64,000 nt of DNA from an uncultured Bacteroidia bacterium (GTDB lineage Bacteria > Bacteroidota > Bacteroidia > Bacteroidales > UBA932). The DNA lies in assembly GCA_902774155.1 (NCBI GenBank), contig CACYHF010000016.1, positions 1-64,000 of the forward strand, given 5' to 3'. Numbering within the stretch: the stretch's first letter is position 1; each line of letters begins with the position of its first letter. This document shows positions 61,931 to 64,000 of the stretch, one piece after another. The notes under the pieces were generated by a model. That model saw only the letters and a program-made list of their open reading frames with translations, was not told the DNA's origin and made no database searches. A program made the position numbers and the translations under genes.

Positions 61931-61934
61931 CCTA

Positions 61935-62132
61935 ATGACCAAATACCGTCTGCCGGAATATTTCGCAGATGATGTAGAAAAGAGATTGGCGGCTATGATG
62001 GCCGCCATTTGTTTTATTTCCCAAACCAATAATAATTTCAAGCAGGGTTACCGGGATGTCTTCCTGTTTGTTGCTTGTTGTTATATTGGACTGCCTATCC
62101 TAGGGACAATCACCTGCTTCAAAAACATCTGA
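61935..62132 (+). CDS. Small membrane-type protein of unknown function
   Basis: The ATG at 61935 gives 65 aa: a charged N-terminus (MTKYRLPEYFADDVEKRL), then two hydrophobic stretches (AAMMAAICFIS and VFLFVACCYIGLPILGTITCF), the second long enough to span a membrane. It starts 4 bp after the basic ORF and overlaps the end of the convergent TIR-Sel1 gene by 33 bp. No family recognised. Confidence 0.45.
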   Translation: MTKYRLPEYFADDVEKRLAAMMAAICFISQTNNNFKQGYRDVFLFVACCYIGLPILGTITCFKNI

Positions 62133-63566
62133 AACATCAATCTCCAAATTGTGTTTCCTTGCATATCGGTCCAGCATGGATTTGGCCTCCACGCTTCCAT
62201 AATAAGCCGCGTACTTAAGCCAGAAGAGGGCAGAAGAAATGTCTTGTTTCGTGCCCCGATGGTAATAATAGCTTTCCCCTATAAGGAATGCCGCCTCTAT
62301 GTCCGGAGGGAAAAAAAGGCGATCCTCTTCTTTGGCAGAAAGCAGAAGATACTTGAGCGCCTTGGTGAAATCTCTCGCCACTCCTTTTCCATAATAGTAG
62401 CATTTCCCAACAACGGACCTTATCGTCCGGATGTCAGCTCCTCCCAACTCTCCACCATTCTTCTTCCACCAGTCGAACGACTTCACGGGAGTACTGTCTG
62501 GAGCGGTTTGGCCCCACTTATCCAAACCCGAACAATCGAAAGAATGGAGGAAAGCTTTCAAGGCAGCATCGAGATTGACAACCGTTCCGTATCCGTTCAG
62601 ATAGCACTCCCCTATCAGGAACCAAGTGCGGGGAGGACACGCGACCGAGTCTGTGAGGATGTTCAGCCATCGGAAAGCGTCGTCGACATCCCTGTCGACA
62701 ACGTTCCCGGTATACTTGTGCCTTGCCATCCACCATACAGCTTCCGGCAGGCCCGCTTGCGCCGCTTCCAGCATCCTTCCCAAGGCATAATCCTTGTCGA
62801 ATATCCTGTCGGGTGCGGTTCCGGCTCTTTCAATCGGTTGCCCTTGTTTTCCGAGTGACTGGTCCAACACCATGATCGCCAGCTGATACATTGACCTTAT
62901 ATCTCCAGCAGCCGACGCTATCTCGTATAGACGGGCTTCCGAGTACTTATCCCTCTTTTTTACCTTTCCATCAACGACACTCAGAGCCATCTGTTCTGTC
63001 TCAACCTGTACCCTGTAGCTGTCCCATAAAGACCGCACGTCCAACTGGATCTTTGGGAATAGAGACGCTACGACCTTGCACACGGCAACGTCCCTACCCG
63101 ATTCGTTGATCCTTATCCCTGTTATTTCCTTTCCTCCCATGCCAGCGTCCTGTCCTTTGAGTGCGAGAAGAGGGGGTGGGAAACATTGTTTATCGGGGGC
63201 CGACGAGTATGGTTCTCCTTCGATAATGAAAGGAATGATGTCTTCAGCCCTGCCGGCATCGATGAAATGCTGAACTTCATCCCCAACCCACTCGCTTTGA
63301 GCGGCGTGAGGAGAGCATATGACGACAAGTGAACGAGAGGAATCCAACCCCTCTTTAATTTTTCGAGAAAGAACTCCGCCTATAAGATCCGTCTTATCCA
63401 TGAAGATCGGGCTGATAACCTCAGGAAGCTCCGGGTGCAATCGCAAAACCTCCTGCGGAAACCGGAACTTCTCTATCCTGCGCTGAAGCCATTCGGCCCA
63501 ATCTCCATCTACATTATTGTAGCAGATGAAAGCATAATATGTATAGGGACTCACTCTCGATGACAT
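62100..63566 (-). CDS. TIR-domain protein with Sel1-like repeats
   Basis: This 488-aa protein starts MSSRVSPYTYYAFICYNNVDGDW with a TIR domain (about 9-150) that keeps the catalytic Glu (E97 in QSEWVGDEVQHF) and the DKTDL loop. Residues about 215-470 are Sel1/TPR-like repeats (YEIASAAGDIRSMYQLAIM, MLEAAQAGLPEAVWWMAR, FLIGECYLNGYGT, VVGKCYYYGKGVARDFTKALKYLLL, FLIGESYYYHRGTKQDISSALFWLKYAA). Sel1 repeats bind partner proteins. A likely NAD-cleaving effector. Transcribed against the rest of the region from a leaderless ordinary promoter. Confidence 0.88.
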   Translation of the reverse strand: MSSRVSPYTYYAFICYNNVDGDWAEWLQRRIEKFRFPQEVLRLHPELPEVISPIFMDKTDLIGGVLSRKIKEGLDSSRSLVVICSPHAAQSEWVGDEVQHFIDAGRAEDIIPFIIEGEPYSSAPDKQCFPPPLLALKGQDAGMGGKEITGIRINESGRDVAVCKVVASLFPKIQLDVRSLWDSYRVQVETEQMALSVVDGKVKKRDKYSEARLYEIASAAGDIRSMYQLAIMVLDQSLGKQGQPIERAGTAPDRIFDKDYALGRMLEAAQAGLPEAVWWMARHKYTGNVVDRDVDDAFRWLNILTDSVACPPRTWFLIGECYLNGYGTVVNLDAALKAFLHSFDCSGLDKWGQTAPDSTPVKSFDWWKKNGGELGGADIRTIRSVVGKCYYYGKGVARDFTKALKYLLLSAKEEDRLFFPPDIEAAFLIGESYYYHRGTKQDISSALFWLKYAAYYGSVEAKSMLDRYARKHNLEIDVSDVFEAGDCP

Positions 63567-63570
63567 ACTG

Positions 63571-63578
63571 CAAATATA
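63571..63578 (-). promoter_or_regulatory. -7 box of TIR-Sel1 gene (leaderless)
   Basis: Minus-strand TATATTTG ends 4 nt before the ATG at 63566, so the mRNA would begin at the start codon. Confidence 0.6.
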
Positions 63579-63637
63579 CGAAATTTTCTCGTCGGCATAT
63601 GGGATTTCGAACTCGACGATAAGATTGTATCATATTT

Positions 63638-63674
63638 GGTAGAAATGAACAGATCTGCTTTCTTTTCCTATGAA
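63638..63674 (+). promoter_or_regulatory. Accessory-region promoter motif, copy 6
   Basis: GGTAGAAA (63638-63645; two bases off GGTAGATT), 12 bp, CTTTCTTT (63658-63665), 4 bp, ATGAA (63670-63674). It lies 62 bp before the DnaE-like gene. Confidence 0.68.
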
Positions 63675-63736
63675 AGGCCAAAAATCCAAAGAGCAGATTA
63701 TCGCCGCAGCAGCATAAACCCTTTAATTTCACCTGT

Positions 63737-64000
63737 ATGTCCTTTGTCCATCTTCATGTCCTCACGGAATACTCCTTTCTGGAAGCCACCTGCACCAACG
63801 AAACTCTTTTAAGCAAAGCCTACAAACTGGGTATGAGCGCGATTGCCATCACCGACCACGTCTCCCTGGCCGGTGTTCCCTCCTTCCTGAAGCAGGCACG
63901 TCAATACCCGTCTGTTAAGCCCATTATCGGTTGCGAAATATTGGTGGACAGTGATGGCCGGGCGAGGCATCTTCTCCTGTTGGCAAAGAACCTCGATGGC
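63737..64000 (+). CDS. DnaE-like DNA polymerase III alpha subunit (N-terminal PHP part only)
   Basis: The frame from the ATG at 63737 is open to the window end (88 codons). It begins SFVHLHVLTEYSFLEATC and continues KLGMSAIAITDHVSLAGVPSF and KPIIGCEILVD, the PHP domain that opens C-family polymerases. The usual HLHVHT motif has Leu in place of the third His. Because it follows motif copy 6, it could be an accessory polymerase (ImuC/DnaE2-like) instead of the replicative enzyme; the visible part cannot decide. Confidence 0.85.
   Translation, partial: MSFVHLHVLTEYSFLEATCTNETLLSKAYKLGMSAIAITDHVSLAGVPSFLKQARQYPSVKPIIGCEILVDSDGRARHLLLLAKNLDG

Noticed and set aside
49562-64000. CRISPR array or diversity-generating retroelement associated with the FISUMP proteins
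   Set aside because: No regularly spaced repeats, template repeat or reverse transcriptase is visible in the window.
1-64000. tRNA or rRNA genes
   Set aside because: I saw no cloverleaf with T-loop consensus and no rRNA-like stretches; a covariance-model scan would settle this.

Overview
The window reads as chromosomal DNA from a fairly GC-rich member of the Bacteroidota, most likely Bacteroidales. The evidence is three SusC/SusD pairs, many secreted glycosidase lipoproteins, Bacteroides-type -7 boxes (TAnnTTTG), almost no Shine-Dalgarno sequences, and FISUMP and BACON domains. I cannot name the species.

Region 1 (1-35,150) is a glycan-utilisation region aimed at alpha-mannosides, with fucose as a side target. 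It holds three GH92 alpha-mannosidases (one cut by the window start), a GH125 exo-mannosidase, a GH29 fucosidase, a GHL10-like lipoprotein, a CBM9-like lipoprotein, a metallophosphoesterase, and SusC/SusD pairs at 10.7-15.5, 20.0-25.3 and 26.8-32.0 kb. Mannose could then enter central metabolism through the type I phosphomannose isomerase at 35.2-36.1 kb. An EcoRI-type methylase plus DUF262-HNH nuclease cassette with a structured leader is inserted at 3.1-5.7 kb. Between the second and third SusC genes, which are divergent, lies a tyrosine recombinase gene flanked by a perfect 19-bp inverted repeat. The promoter of the left SusC/SusD operon lies inside this segment, so it looks like a promoter inversion switch that carries its own recombinase, drawn here in the ON position for the left operon.

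Region 2 (35-49.6 kb) has two minus-strand transcription units. An Oar-like TonB-dependent receptor is followed by a BACON/OB-fold lipoprotein; then come a NUC1-type nuclease, an EEP-family nuclease/phosphatase, an outer-membrane barrel, an M3 peptidase and manA, with very tight or overlapping gene joints. Together they resemble a surface nucleic-acid and peptide scavenging system. After them come metK, broken by a frameshift but preceded by a SAM-II-type riboswitch with a terminator, and a short miaA.

Region 3 (49.6-64 kb) is visibly less GC-rich and is the most unusual part. It carries a YbjN-like protein, a small GxxDG protein, a lone RyR domain, two WG-repeat lipoproteins, a membrane-anchored WD40 protein, an FtsH/CDC48-like AAA ATPase, small and zinc-ribbon proteins, a divergent sigma-factor-like protein, a C39-like peptidase/RyR/zinc-ribbon fusion, TIR-FISUMP and TIR-FISUMP-TIR-WG fusions, a TIR-Sel1 protein, and the start of a DnaE-like polymerase. 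Six copies of one fixed-geometry motif, GGTAGATT-N12-CTTTCTWT-N4-RTGAA, precede transcription units here and were not noticed elsewhere. I infer that this is the promoter class of a dedicated alternative sigma factor, with the sigma-like gene in the same cluster as first candidate, and that the cluster is an undescribed stress or defence regulon.
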